Positions 1 through 8,787 of a stretch of 64,000 nucleotides of DNA are shown here, one piece after another (the stretch's first letter is position 1; each line of letters starts with the position of its first letter). A model generated the notes under the pieces. The model saw only the letters and a list, made by a program, of their open reading frames with translations. It searched no databases and was not told where the DNA came from. Source of the stretch: Mucilaginibacter sabulilitoris (lineage in GTDB: Bacteria; Bacteroidota; Bacteroidia; Sphingobacteriales; Sphingobacteriaceae); assembly GCF_034262375.1 (NCBI RefSeq), contig NZ_CP139558.1, positions 6,696,001 through 6,760,000 on the forward strand. Direction: 5' to 3'. Both the position numbers and the translations under genes were made by a program.

Positions 1-76
1 AAAATATCATCTCCTCCGGCGTGCAATTACCGGACATGAATTTCTCGTATAAATCGATGAAATCTTGCTGCGTCAT
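1..76 (-). CDS. FecR-type anti-sigma factor, N-terminal fragment (runs off window)
   Basis: Only the first 25 codons are inside the window. The start is the ATG at 76-74 and the frame stays open to base 1. The peptide begins MTQQDFIDLYEKFMSGNCTP, which resembles the N-terminal cytoplasmic helix of FecR-family anti-sigma factors (a Y-x-F-x-G-x-C-T/S-x-E pattern). It is divergent from the ECF sigma gene at 231, the usual arrangement for a sigma/anti-sigma pair. The membrane span and FecR domain lie outside the window, so the call rests on the N-terminus and context. Confidence 0.6.
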   Translation of the reverse strand, partial: MTQQDFIDLYEKFMSGNCTPEEMIF

Positions 77-230
77 GAATATTATAACTGGTTGTTTTGT
101 GATAGAGACTTTTCGGATACCTAACACACATAAATTTTAAAAAAAATATTTTGCAGTGTATTTTTAGATTAATTGTAAAAAATACATTTTATTTAAAATA
201 TAATTCCTTTATATTTACTTAACCATTTAT

Positions 231-821
231 ATGCTGCACAATTACCCCGACTGTGACTTGTGGGAGGCAATATTGCTTGATGATACAAAAGCTTTCGAAA
301 CGCTTTTTGAGCGTTATTGGAGTGATGTATACAGCACTGCTTTCTCTTATTTAAAGGATAAAGATGCCTGTACAGAGATTGTGCAGGATATTTTTTTAAA
401 TATCTGGCAAAAAAGAAACGTATTTAAAATTGACTGCTTTAAAAATTATCTGACCTCTGCGGCCAGGTATCATGTTTATAAACAGTTGAAGGCAAAAAAA
501 TCGTCGGCAATACTCTATATTGAAGATTATGACCACATTAAGATACAATCGCACGGTATTGGTCAGGCAGATGAAGAGCTGGAATATATGGAATTACAGC
601 AATCCGTTGAGACATCACTACATGATTTACCAAAACGCTGCCGTGAAATATTTATACTAAGCAGAATAAATAATTTAACCAATGACGAAATAGCTCAACA
701 ACTTGGAATATCCAAGCGCACAGTTGAAAATCAAATAACTCACGCACTTAAATTTCTGAGATCATTGTTAAAATATTCGGCTTTGCTAATACTAATGGCT
801 TCAAAATACTTCCTGTGGTAA
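231..821 (+). CDS. ECF RNA polymerase sigma factor (FecI-like)
   Basis: 196 residues, normal length for an extracytoplasmic-function sigma factor. Sigma region 2 is at about residues 20-90 (FETLFERYWSDVYSTAFSYL, then the EIVQDIFLNIWQKR segment). Region 4 is at about 125-180 (LPKRCREIFILSRI, then an HTH ending in ISKRTVENQITHALKFLR). The family directs RNA polymerase to surface-nutrient uptake genes and is held by a FecR anti-sigma, here probably the divergent fragment at 1-76. Its target operon is not evident in the window. A hydrophobic C-terminal tail (LLILMASKYFL) resembles that of other Bacteroidota FecI proteins. Confidence 0.9.
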   Translation: MLHNYPDCDLWEAILLDDTKAFETLFERYWSDVYSTAFSYLKDKDACTEIVQDIFLNIWQKRNVFKIDCFKNYLTSAARYHVYKQLKAKKSSAILYIEDYDHIKIQSHGIGQADEELEYMELQQSVETSLHDLPKRCREIFILSRINNLTNDEIAQQLGISKRTVENQITHALKFLRSLLKYSALLILMASKYFLW

Positions 822-826
822 AGCCT

Positions 827-1603
827 TTACAATTCTTTCTCTTTCATAGGGATGACTTCAACCTTATTGAGAAGTTCAATGGCGTTATTGACCTGAAATT
901 TTTCAAATAATTTCTGACGCATGTTCCTAACCGTATTAGGACTAATGCAAAGTTGTACGGCAATTTCTTTTGTTAACAACCCTTGCCTCATTAAAGGCAA
1001 TAATTCGCTCTCTCTTTTAGAAAGCTGGGAACCTACCAGCGAATTAGCGTTGTATTCCAGTATCTTTTCGTCATCATCCCCTTTATATATAACCATTTTT
1101 ACACCCGAAAAAACCGATTCTTCGCTAATGGCGCGTAACAACCTATAATACAGGTTTGCATCACCTTTAAGTAAAAGCGCGGCTCTTTCATCATGAAGGT
1201 TCAAATATTTACCCCCCGCGTTTCGTATCCTGTAATTAAATATAATGCGAAATTTGTGATGATCTGAAGCACTTTCCTTTGATAACACATTACCCATCAG
1301 CTGGTAACATTTGGTTACATGTTCAAGATCGGCAGGATGCAGGCTTTCAAGGTATTTATTAATCAGCTGCGGATCTGATACGATTCCGGAATCCAACCCC
1401 AATAACTTATAATAGTTATCGCTTAAATAAAAAAATCCGGGGTGCTGTGACCTGCAGGTGCAAATTACCCATTGCGGAAATATTTTGTGCAGGTTGATAA
1501 GGGTATGCATAATTTCCTCATGAATATCCTGTGCCCGCGGAAAATCACCTCCGATAAAGGAAATAAAATTTGCCTTTTTTACAACGGTAAGCGGTGAATG
1601 CAT
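827..1603 (-). CDS. LuxR-family regulator with N-terminal PAS-like domain
   Basis: About 258 residues. The C-terminal 65 residues form a LuxR/GerE HTH (LSKRESELLPLMRQGLLTKE, then ISPNTVRNMRQKLFEKF). The N-terminal half (about 45-170) looks like a PAS sensor fold (FFYLSDNYYKLLGLDS), seen in many Bacteroidota LuxR proteins. A GTG at 1627 would extend the protein by eight residues, but it overlaps a good -7 promoter box (TAAATTTG, 1634-1627), so I chose the ATG at 1603. It lies tail to tail with the sigma gene, five bases apart. Ligand and targets are unknown. Confidence 0.8.
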   Translation of the reverse strand: MHSPLTVVKKANFISFIGGDFPRAQDIHEEIMHTLINLHKIFPQWVICTCRSQHPGFFYLSDNYYKLLGLDSGIVSDPQLINKYLESLHPADLEHVTKCYQLMGNVLSKESASDHHKFRIIFNYRIRNAGGKYLNLHDERAALLLKGDANLYYRLLRAISEESVFSGVKMVIYKGDDDEKILEYNANSLVGSQLSKRESELLPLMRQGLLTKEIAVQLCISPNTVRNMRQKLFEKFQVNNAIELLNKVEVIPMKEKEL

Positions 1604-1626
1604 GATGATATGATAATGCCCTATCA

Positions 1627-1658
1627 CAAATTTATCTGTATTTCTCTACTTAAACAAA
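1627..1658 (-). promoter_or_regulatory. Bacteroidota-type promoter of the LuxR gene
   Basis: On the minus strand TTTG (1658-1655), a 20-base spacer and TAAATTTG (1634-1627) match the Bacteroidota -33/-7 consensus. Transcription would begin near 1620, just upstream of the ATG at 1603, which argues against the GTG at 1627 as the start codon. Confidence 0.6.
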
Positions 1659-1701
1659 CCCAATATTGGCTATCATTTGCCATTAATAGTACTAATGTAC
1701 T

Positions 1702-1733
1702 ATTGTCAATTGCCTGTGGTCCAGATAATTTTG
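1702..1733 (+). promoter_or_regulatory. Candidate promoter of the membrane protein gene at 1808
   Basis: ATTG (1702-1705), a 20-base spacer and TAATTTTG (1726-1733) fit the -33/-7 pattern, with the -33 box one base off. The ATG is about 75 bases downstream. Confidence 0.45.
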
Positions 1734-1807
1734 GCAGCATGAACTATGGGCTAAATACTTAAAATTTAGCCATATATATTTTTAACTAACCTGTAACAAT
1801 ACTAAAA

Positions 1808-2758
1808 ATGGAAATGCTTTCCCAAAAATCAACCCCAGGTAACAAGAACCTGATGCTTTTACTTGTCTATTTAATATTATGCTTTTACTGCTCGGGCGTA
1901 GTGATGATGATTAACTTTTTCAACTACCCCTCCTTTGATCGTATTCACGAAAATTTAAAACCTGTTTTGGAAATTTATAATATGAGGATGATCTTTATAT
2001 ACTATATTCCATCTGTCTTATTGTTTTTGTTCAGCGTTTGGCTCCTCATGCATACATTTAACACTATCCCCCGATGCAAGTGTTGGGCATCCGTATTTCT
2101 TTCCGCAACCATAATTACAACCTTGTTTTTTATTTTAATACCTGTACAATCCACTTTAATATCGACCGGATTTAAGGATACGTTAAATAACAAACTAATA
2201 CCCCTAAGCCTGTATTTTCAGGTTATTCCAACATTATTGCAAGCTCTGCTGGCATTTTGGATAATGAATATTTATTTTAAAGAAGTTAAACTGCTTCGCC
2301 GCTGGCTGTTTATGCTGTCTTTCGCATTAGTGTTTTACTTGGTAGGATCAGACTATGTAGAAAAATTTATAAATTATCCGGTGTGGGCTGTTATCGGACA
2401 AAAAGACTGGCTCTCTTTCCGCACCGCGGTACCGGCCGTTCAGTTGCTGTTAATATATGTTATTCCGGCGTTCGTTCCCATTTTGTTATTGCTGCTGATG
2501 ATTTGGTGGAGACCACAGGGAGTTAACCGGGCGCTTATTTTTCTTGCCCTATTGCCTGAACTATGGGCGTTTGTTGTCACCGGTAATTATTTTGTACCTC
2601 AAATACAAGGCCCCCTAAGTAAAGCTTATTCTTTATCCTTGATTGAAGAACTGATGAGGAATGATTTCCCGTTAAGGGGCATTCCATTATTAATGCTGCT
2701 TGTTATAACGGCGGTCATGTTTATCAAAATAGCTAAACACAACCAGAATTTCATTTAA
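1808..2758 (+). CDS. Multi-pass membrane protein with internal duplication, function unknown
   Basis: 316 residues with about eight hydrophobic spans, and no family I can name with confidence. The two halves look related. Half one has FFNYPSF, then YYIPSVLLFLFSVWLL, then a later STGFKD...L...LIP...VIPTLLQALLAFWI. Half two has FINYPVW, then YVIPAFVPILLLLLMIWW, then VTGNYF...L...LIEEL...IPLLMLLVITAVMF. NYP and IP recur in equivalent places. There is no signal peptide or catalytic motif. An alternative ATG lies at 1814. It is divergent from the LuxR gene, which may regulate it (inference only). Confidence 0.7.
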   Translation: MEMLSQKSTPGNKNLMLLLVYLILCFYCSGVVMMINFFNYPSFDRIHENLKPVLEIYNMRMIFIYYIPSVLLFLFSVWLLMHTFNTIPRCKCWASVFLSATIITTLFFILIPVQSTLISTGFKDTLNNKLIPLSLYFQVIPTLLQALLAFWIMNIYFKEVKLLRRWLFMLSFALVFYLVGSDYVEKFINYPVWAVIGQKDWLSFRTAVPAVQLLLIYVIPAFVPILLLLLMIWWRPQGVNRALIFLALLPELWAFVVTGNYFVPQIQGPLSKAYSLSLIEELMRNDFPLRGIPLLMLLVITAVMFIKIAKHNQNFI

Positions 2759-2760
2759 AA

Positions 2761-2785
2761 ATACGTGCCATGCAATGGCTGGTAT
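2761..2785. terminator. Possible hairpin after the membrane protein gene
   Basis: Arms ATAC..GCCAT and ATGGC..GTAT with a GCA loop start three bases after the stop codon. Only a short TTT follows, so termination would be weak. Confidence 0.3.
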
Positions 2786-2924
2786 TTGGTGCAGATCCTG
2801 CCTCTCGGGTTAATAATAAAAAATCACTTTATTAATAAACATGCTTTTTATTGATTTTAGCTTAAGCGATTAGTCTCCGGGTTTTCAGGAAAATTTTTAG
2901 TTTTACCGCCTTAAACTAATACAT

Positions 2925-3101
2925 ATGGAAAATTTTCAAAAATTAAAGGAAGTGATTGCCGCTGCAGAAGTAGATGCGGCCAGTTTTTATGAAAAAGGTA
3001 ATAAAGCGGCAGGCACCCGTTTAAGGAATGCTATGCAAGCTTTAAAAGTGTTGGCTACTGATATCCGTAAAGAAGTAACAGAGAAAAAGAACGCACAATA
3101 A
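2925..3101 (+). CDS. Histone H1-like (Hc1-type) small basic protein
   Basis: 58 residues (ATG 2925-2927, stop 3099-3101). The sequence begins MENFQKLKEVIAAAEVDAAS and continues with FYEKGNKAAGTRLRNAMQAL and a lysine-rich C-terminus. This matches the small histone H1/Hc1-like family that is widespread in Bacteroidota (K-x-L...AEADAAKFYEKGNKAAGTR pattern), presumed to bind DNA or nucleoid. It stands alone, with a strong terminator 20 bases downstream. Confidence 0.85.
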   Translation: MENFQKLKEVIAAAEVDAASFYEKGNKAAGTRLRNAMQALKVLATDIRKEVTEKKNAQ

Positions 3102-3120
3102 ACATTAAATGTTTTGGGTA

Positions 3121-3151
3121 AGCCCCGGTCATTACTGACCGGGGCTTTTTT
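3121..3151 (+). terminator. Rho-independent terminator of the H1-like gene
   Basis: Perfect stem AGCCCCGGTC / GACCGGGGCT around a short loop, followed by a run of T. It also lies downstream of the convergent hydrolase gene. Confidence 0.9.
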
Positions 3152-3187
3152 ATGGGGTTAACTGCTTGCTCCCAAGACCACATCAGT

Positions 3188-4225
3188 TTAATAACCGTCA
3201 ACCTCTATAATAGCATCGGCGAAGGCTTTTGGAGCCTCCTGTGGCACATCATGACCTATGCCATTGAGTATTTTGTGCGAGTACTTGCCTGTGAATTTTT
3301 TGGCATAGCCTGCGCCATCGGCGGCTGCACCATCAAAATCACTGCCTATGGTAATGGTTGGTACCGTAACAACAGGGCCTGCAGCAAGGCGTTTTTCCAG
3401 CTCATCATATTTTGCTTCTCCTTCGGCAAGGCTCAGTCTCCAGCGGTAATTATGGATCACAATAGCTACATGATCAGGATTATCAAAAGCTTTGGCGCTC
3501 CGGTCAAAAGTGGCATCATCAAAGTTCCATTTCGGTGAAGCTATCTTCCATATCAATTTATTAAAATCGTGTGTGTTGGCACTGTAACCCAGTTTGCCAC
3601 GTTCTGTAGCGAAATAGTATTGGTACCACCAGCCCAGCTCGGCTTTTGGAGGCAAAGGCTGTAGGTTTGCCTGACGGTTGGAAATTATGTAGCCACTCAC
3701 AGATACAAGGGCCTTGCAGCGTTCGGGCCAAAGCGCCGCTATGATAACGGCAGTGCGTGCACCCCAGTCAAATCCGGCAAGGGTAGCCTTCTGTATCTTC
3801 AGGGCATCCATGAAAGCGATAATATCTGAAGCGATAGCCGCTTGCTGACCATTACGAGGCGTCTCGCTCAACAGGAAACGGGTTGTGCCATAGCCACGTA
3901 GATACGGGATAAGCACCCTGTAGCCTTTGGCGGTTAGTAAGGGAGCAACATCTGTAAAGCTGTAAATATCGTAAGGCCAGCCATGCAATAAAATAACCAC
4001 AGGGCCATTTGCCGGACCTACTTCAGCGTAGCCGATATTCAGAACGCCCGCATTGATCTGTTTTATAGGACCAAATGGCTCGGTTACCGTCTTTGAGGTA
4101 TTGCTATCCGCTTGTTTTGCAACCTGTGCAAATGCCGAACCAAATGTAAATATCTGCAAGAAGCTAATGATCATGACTGCCAATACAAGAAAGCGGTGAT
4201 GATTTAATTTGAGTTGAGTTTCCAT
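3188..4225 (-). CDS. Exported alpha/beta hydrolase, epoxide/haloalkane-hydrolase-like
   Basis: 345 residues with an N-terminal signal peptide (hydrophobic 14-33, ending GSAFAQ), so probably periplasmic. Fold motifs: oxyanion HGWP at about 80 (VVILLHGWPYD), RGYGTTR at about 110, nucleophile elbow AGFDWGARTAV at about 150 with Asp as nucleophile, and a C-terminal catalytic His in GIGHDVPQEAP at about 325. An Asp nucleophile in G-x-D-x-G is typical of epoxide hydrolases and haloalkane dehalogenases rather than Ser esterases. Substrate unknown. The cap region is about 190-260. It is divergent from the siderophore receptor at 4647, with no evident metabolic link. Confidence 0.8.
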   Translation of the reverse strand: METQLKLNHHRFLVLAVMIISFLQIFTFGSAFAQVAKQADSNTSKTVTEPFGPIKQINAGVLNIGYAEVGPANGPVVILLHGWPYDIYSFTDVAPLLTAKGYRVLIPYLRGYGTTRFLLSETPRNGQQAAIASDIIAFMDALKIQKATLAGFDWGARTAVIIAALWPERCKALVSVSGYIISNRQANLQPLPPKAELGWWYQYYFATERGKLGYSANTHDFNKLIWKIASPKWNFDDATFDRSAKAFDNPDHVAIVIHNYRWRLSLAEGEAKYDELEKRLAAGPVVTVPTITIGSDFDGAAADGAGYAKKFTGKYSHKILNGIGHDVPQEAPKAFADAIIEVDGY

Positions 4226-4437
4226 GTGTGATTTATTTCTTTTTTAATGATTTATTTGCTAATTCGATATAAACCTATCCTTTTTCACAGGCAGAAAGTA
4301 GTACCAAATGGGTTAAACAGGCATTTGAGTTCTTGAGTTGGACAAACATTGTCCCGAATTACCGGAGCAGCGTTAGAAATTTTCACATTTTTTCAAATAG
4401 ATTACCGACCCCGAAATTGTAAGATTCATTATTTTTA

Positions 4438-4469
4438 TTTGGATTTATTCTAAATAGATCCTTACTTTG
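4438..4469 (+). promoter_or_regulatory. Candidate promoter of the siderophore receptor
   Basis: TTTG (4438-4441), a 21-base spacer and TACTTTG (4463-4469), one base shorter than the TAnnTTTG consensus. This would give a leader of about 170 nt before the ATG at 4647, long enough for the hairpin at 4570-4601. Confidence 0.4.
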
Positions 4470-4560
4470 CCCCGAACAATTGCTTTTTCCAGAATCATGA
4501 AAAATTGCATCCTTTTTACTCAAAAACAATTGATTCTTAATGAAAAACGACTGTTTTAAC

Positions 4561-4601
4561 AAAAAAAATCCCGGTGCTTGGTCGCCAAACTTCACACCGG
4601 G
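4561..4601. other. Leader hairpin upstream of the siderophore receptor
   Basis: CCCGGTG (4570-4576) pairs with CACCGGG (4595-4601), with an inner TTGG/CCAA stem. On the minus strand the stem is followed by eight T residues, so it has terminator form for antisense transcription. On the plus strand it is a 5' leader structure about 45 bases before the start codon. Confidence 0.45.
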
Positions 4602-4646
4602 TAATGTTAACCGATCCTTTAATCAATTACACATTCCAACAAAACT

Positions 4647-7091
4647 ATGAAATCTATTTCACTATGCAGATTTACATTTACGCTTAAAAAGTTAATTCCT
4701 TCTAATCACTACATCGTTGTTAAGTCGATAACTTTTTTTACATTTTTAATGATCGCACAATACGCCAACGCACAACAGCCATTTGGTTCAATTAAAGGTA
4801 CCGTAAAAACATCCGATGGAAAACCGGGCGAATCTGTTACCATTACTATACAGGGAACTACCCGCGGTACAACTGTTGATCAAAACGGCGACTTTCAGCT
4901 AAATAGGATAAAACCGGGTAACTATACCCTGGTCACCAGCCTCATCGGTCTTTCGCCGCAAAAACAACAAATTACGGTCAAAACCGGCGAAACTTTAACT
5001 GTCGATATTATTTTGTCTGAAAGCAGCCAGCGGTTACAGGAAGTAGTTATTACTTCGGGTAAGGTGAATAAATTTACCAAACAGCAAAGCGAAACCGTTG
5101 CCAAAATGCCACTACTAAACCTGGAAAATCCGCAGGTTTATACCACGGTAACTAAAGAGCTGTTGCAGGACCAACTGACCGTGCGCTACTCAGATGCGTT
5201 GAAGAATGTGCCCGGCGTGATCATGCAACTGGAGAATAACAATGCAGGCAGTACGGTAACTTCCCGGGGATTTTCTACCCAGTCGTATCTGCGGAATGGT
5301 GTACCCGGCGATGTGAGCAGCGTAACCTTCGACCCCATTAATATCGAAACTATTGAAGCCATTAAAGGCCCGTCAGGCGCGCTCTATGGCAGCAGCCTGA
5401 TATCCTTCGGGGGCTTATTCAACCGTGTTACCAAAAAGCCATTTGACACTTTTAAAGGAGAAATTGCTTATACCGGCGGCGGATTTGGTTTAAGCAGGTT
5501 CACAGCCGATATTAATACCCCCTTAAACGCCGACAAAACCTTGTTATTCCGGTTGAACACAGGTGGACATCATGAGGGCAGTTACCAGGATGCCGGGTTT
5601 TCTTCTTACGTATCTGTCGCACCGTCATTAACCTATAAAATTGATGATAACACTACACTTAATATAGACGGGGAATATACCAACCAAAAAGCCAATAACT
5701 TTTACCGCATATTTGTTGATGGCTCCTACGCCACCGGTGCGCACAGCCCAAAAGATCTGAATTTTGACTGGAACAAACGTTTTATTGGCGACGATATCAC
5801 TATCAGACCCAAACAGGCCAACCTGTTTGCTCAGCTTGATCACAAGTTTTCCAAACAATGGAGTTCCCGTACCAACCTTAGTTTTCTGAGCGGTACAGAG
5901 GATGGCATGAGCGGCTATATGGTCATGACCGCTCACAACGATTCGCTGACACGGAATATGAGTTACGAGAACTATTATAACAGTTATGCCACAGATATTC
6001 AGCAAAATTTCAACGGTGATTTCCATATTGGCAGCATGCGCAACCGTTTGCTCACCGGTCTGGAGTTCTTTTCCCTGTCTAACCGGTCCAATTCAACCTT
6101 TACAACATTCGACAAGCTTAATGCAGCTAACCCCGGGGCTGCTTATACAGACCTTACCGCGCCCGCTTTACTAAGCCGTGTGCAGACCGGCCCTTTCTCG
6201 GTGAGCTCATCGCTGCAAAACACTTACAGCGCTTACATTCAGGATGTGCTGAACATTACAGATAACTTTCTGGCAATGGCCAGCATCCGCTGGGATTATT
6301 TTGACAACAAGGGCGTAAAAGATGCTTCGGCAGGAAATATCCCCGATGGAGCTTTTCACCAGAGCGCCTTTTCGCCAAAGTTCGGTTTAGTGTACCAGGT
6401 AGTTCCTGAAAAAGTTTCCCTGTTTGCCAATTACATGAATGGCTTTCAGAACAACAGTCCCGGTAAACAGCCCGATGGTACCATCAGCAGCTTTAAGCCA
6501 TCACAGGCCAATCAATGGGAAGCGGGCGCTAAGTTTAATGTATTGGGCGATAAGCTGAGCGGCAGCATCAGCTATTACGATATCAAGGTAAAGGATATAT
6601 TACGCAGTGATTATCCTGCAAGGCCCGACTTTACGGTGCAAGACGGCAGTCAATACAGTAAAGGTGTTGAATTTCAACTGATCTCTAATCCGTTGCGTGG
6701 GTTTAACGTTATTGCAGGTTATGCTTATAACAGCAGTCAGTACAAAAAAGTTGATCCAACGCTTGATGGTTTCCGCCCCGGCAGCGCGGGCCCGGCAAAC
6801 CTGGCCAACCTGTGGCTAAGCTACCGCTTGCCCGAAGGCAGTCTTAAAGGATTCGGATTAGGCTTTGGCGGTAACTATGCGAGTAAAAACGCGGTAATTA
6901 ATGACAGTGAAGATCTGTTTGTTTTGCCCTCATACACTACACTTAACGCTTCACTTTCTTATGAAAAGTCGCGCTATGGGATTACCTGCAAAGTTGATAA
7001 CCTGACCGATAAAAAATACTGGGTAGGATGGGTAACTACTATTCCGCAAATGCCGGCCAGGGTTAGTATAAGCGGAACAATAAAGTTCTGA
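4647..7091 (+). CDS. TonB-dependent siderophore receptor
   Basis: 814 residues. An N-terminal export signal (about 20-43, ending ANAQ) is followed by a carboxypeptidase-like regulatory beta-sandwich (about 45-130: GSIKGTVKTSDGKPGESVTI), a plug domain (about 150-270: LLQDQLTVRYSDALKNVPGV, then TSRGFSTQSYLRNG and GPSGALYGSS), and a 22-strand-type barrel ending in an aromatic residue (SISGTIKF). The plug wording and C-terminal YWVGW segment match siderophore (ferrichrome/ferrioxamine-like) receptors. It imports ferric siderophore across the outer membrane using TonB/ExbBD. The PepSY membrane protein at 7327 supports an iron role. No STN domain, so not itself a sigma transducer. Confidence 0.9.
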   Translation: MKSISLCRFTFTLKKLIPSNHYIVVKSITFFTFLMIAQYANAQQPFGSIKGTVKTSDGKPGESVTITIQGTTRGTTVDQNGDFQLNRIKPGNYTLVTSLIGLSPQKQQITVKTGETLTVDIILSESSQRLQEVVITSGKVNKFTKQQSETVAKMPLLNLENPQVYTTVTKELLQDQLTVRYSDALKNVPGVIMQLENNNAGSTVTSRGFSTQSYLRNGVPGDVSSVTFDPINIETIEAIKGPSGALYGSSLISFGGLFNRVTKKPFDTFKGEIAYTGGGFGLSRFTADINTPLNADKTLLFRLNTGGHHEGSYQDAGFSSYVSVAPSLTYKIDDNTTLNIDGEYTNQKANNFYRIFVDGSYATGAHSPKDLNFDWNKRFIGDDITIRPKQANLFAQLDHKFSKQWSSRTNLSFLSGTEDGMSGYMVMTAHNDSLTRNMSYENYYNSYATDIQQNFNGDFHIGSMRNRLLTGLEFFSLSNRSNSTFTTFDKLNAANPGAAYTDLTAPALLSRVQTGPFSVSSSLQNTYSAYIQDVLNITDNFLAMASIRWDYFDNKGVKDASAGNIPDGAFHQSAFSPKFGLVYQVVPEKVSLFANYMNGFQNNSPGKQPDGTISSFKPSQANQWEAGAKFNVLGDKLSGSISYYDIKVKDILRSDYPARPDFTVQDGSQYSKGVEFQLISNPLRGFNVIAGYAYNSSQYKKVDPTLDGFRPGSAGPANLANLWLSYRLPEGSLKGFGLGFGGNYASKNAVINDSEDLFVLPSYTTLNASLSYEKSRYGITCKVDNLTDKKYWVGWVTTIPQMPARVSISGTIKF

Positions 7092-7106
7092 TAATGACGG
7101 AACCTA

Positions 7107-7138
7107 ATCCCTGCTGGCGCTGAGGTGGCGGCAGGGAT
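7107..7138 (+). terminator. Hairpin after the siderophore receptor
   Basis: ATCCCTGC (7107-7114) pairs perfectly with GCAGGGAT (7131-7138). The following sequence is AT-rich without a clean T run, so it is a weak terminator or processing stem. Confidence 0.45.
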
Positions 7139-7326
7139 ATATTTAAGTTTAAATTATATTTATGTTTTTGAATATCATTGGCATCAATAATTGAAAACAT
7201 AACAACTTATTAGCGGATAGAACTAACAGCATTATGATTTAGCCGGCGGGCTAAAAGAACGGAACAAAAACAGACAAGATATTAAATGAAAAAACATATT
7301 GATAACCTGCACTTAAAGAAAAAAAT

Positions 7327-8487
7327 ATGGCACAACTAAAAAATATCAAACGCTGGTTCTGGTGGCACCGCTGGACAAGCCTCATCTGTACGTTGTTTCT
7401 GCTGCTGCTCTGCCTGACTGGGCTGCCGCTCATTTTTGGAGAAGAAATAGACAAACTGCTCGATAAAGATCCGCCTTATGCAGTTTTACCAAAAGAAACA
7501 CCTATGGCCAACCTGGATGGTATGGTGAATGCATCAAAACGGCTTTATCCTAAACAACTGGTTACTTACCTCTTTTTGGATGATGAAGAGCCTCAGGTAT
7601 TAGTAGGTATGGCACCGACCATGAAACCCGACGATAAACTGGAACATTCTATGCAGTTTGACGCGCGTACGGCCAAACTTTTAAAAGACGAACTCCCATT
7701 TACACAACAACCGCAGACTTTTATGGGCCTGATGCTTTCTTTGCATATCGATTTGTTTATGGAGCTGCCGGGAGAACTGTTCCTTGGGCTTATGGGGGTA
7801 TTGTTTGTTATCTCCATGATTTCGGGTATAGTATTATACGCGCCATTTATGAAAAAGCTTGACTTCGGGACCCTGAGGCAGGACCGTTCCCGCCGGCTAA
7901 AATGGCTCGACCTGCATAACCTGCTGGGTATTGCCACCGCTGTATGGCTGTTGGTAGTTGGTATTACCGGTGTTATTAACGAATTATCTACCCCCTTGTT
8001 CGGGCTGTGGCAGATCACGGACGTAAAGACAATGCTGGACAAATATCATGGGCAGCCCACACCTAAACAACAGGAGCTTACTTCGGTACAGGACGCTCAC
8101 GATATTGCCAAAAAGGCCGTACCCGGAATGATCATAACCAGCGTAATTTACCCCGGCAATACTTTTGGCAGTCCTTATCATTATTTATTTTGGGCGCATG
8201 GCAATACGCCGTTAACGTCAAGGTTGTTTAGCCCGGTATTGGTTGATGCCCGTACGGGTAAGCTGACAGCTGTTGTAAAAATGCCATTTTACCTGCGCGC
8301 GCTGGAAGTTTCCAGACCACTCCATTTCGGTGATTATGGCGGTATGCCATTAAAAATTTTGTGGGCTTTGTTTGATGTTGTAGCTATTGTGGTACTTGTC
8401 AGCGGTATATATTTATGGTTCGACCGTCGCAAACTGTACGCGACCTATTTTAAAAACATGGAAACTAATCAAGAAATCAATGCCTGA
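7327..8487 (+). CDS. PepSY-associated membrane protein (PiuB-like, iron uptake)
   Basis: 386 residues with the four-helix architecture of PepSY_TM proteins: a first span at about 20-37 after the WWHRWTSL motif, a second at about 150-172 (LGLMGVLFVISMISGIVLYA), a third at about 200-220 (WLDLHNLLGIATAVWLLVVG), and the last at about 350-370 (ILWALFDVVAIVVLVSGIYL). PepSY-like periplasmic segments lie between. The WHRW, DLHN and RPLHFGDYGG histidine motifs are typical and may bind heme or reduce siderophore iron. The family is iron-regulated and often follows siderophore receptors, as here. Confidence 0.85.
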   Translation: MAQLKNIKRWFWWHRWTSLICTLFLLLLCLTGLPLIFGEEIDKLLDKDPPYAVLPKETPMANLDGMVNASKRLYPKQLVTYLFLDDEEPQVLVGMAPTMKPDDKLEHSMQFDARTAKLLKDELPFTQQPQTFMGLMLSLHIDLFMELPGELFLGLMGVLFVISMISGIVLYAPFMKKLDFGTLRQDRSRRLKWLDLHNLLGIATAVWLLVVGITGVINELSTPLFGLWQITDVKTMLDKYHGQPTPKQQELTSVQDAHDIAKKAVPGMIITSVIYPGNTFGSPYHYLFWAHGNTPLTSRLFSPVLVDARTGKLTAVVKMPFYLRALEVSRPLHFGDYGGMPLKILWALFDVVAIVVLVSGIYLWFDRRKLYATYFKNMETNQEINA

Positions 8488-8674
8488 TAAAACCGCTAAA
8501 AAAATATGGGGTGCCCCGCTGATGCTAGGTATCATCATCCTGTTTGGACTCTTATCCGCTCTTTTAGGCACCGGTATCTGGTACCCCTTATCCTGGGCGG
8601 CTATGCTTATACCACTGGTTGTTATTTCCTGGTTTTTTTGGAAAAGCAAGGTTTCAAATAAAAAGGCGACCTGA
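8480..8674 (+). CDS. Small two-span membrane protein of the iron module
   Basis: 64 residues from the ATG at 8480-8482, which overlaps the end of the PepSY gene by eight bases and so suggests translational coupling. Two hydrophobic spans (LGIIILFGLLSALLG and WAAMLIPLVVISWFFW) are followed by a basic tail. An upstream in-frame start at 8387 would lie inside the PepSY gene and is less likely. Similar short proteins often follow PepSY proteins in Bacteroidota; function unknown. Confidence 0.75.
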   Translation: MPDKTAKKIWGAPLMLGIIILFGLLSALLGTGIWYPLSWAAMLIPLVVISWFFWKSKVSNKKAT

Positions 8675-8732
8675 TTATAATTTTAGCAGCGGGTATCATC
8701 AAAAATATGGTGCCAGCCTGTTGTTTTATACA

Positions 8733-8764
8733 AAAAAAGAGGCCGCATATGCAGCCTCTTTTTA
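8733..8764. terminator. Bidirectional terminator between convergent operons
   Basis: AAAAAGAGGC and GCCTCTTTTT arms around a CGCATATGCA-type centre. A/T runs on both sides let it serve the iron module (+) and the glycan locus (-). Confidence 0.85.
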
Positions 8765-8787
8765 TATAATCTGTTCATAGGTACGCT

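Larger units (their letters stand above)
4226..4646. other. 421-bp divergent intergenic region, no gene supported
   Basis: This AT-rich control region lies between the exported hydrolase and the siderophore receptor. It holds a candidate promoter at 4438-4469 and a hairpin at 4570-4601, listed separately. A 70-codon minus-strand frame inside (4383-4595) has no family features and overlaps the hairpin, so I do not accept it. Confidence 0.6.

Noticed and set aside
3152..3538. Plus-strand 128-codon frame starting in the H1-like terminator
   Set aside because: Antisense to the exported hydrolase, which has a signal peptide and full catalytic motifs.
4383..4595. Minus-strand 70-codon frame upstream of the siderophore receptor
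   Set aside because: Low-complexity composition, no family features, and it overlaps a leader hairpin and the likely receptor promoter.
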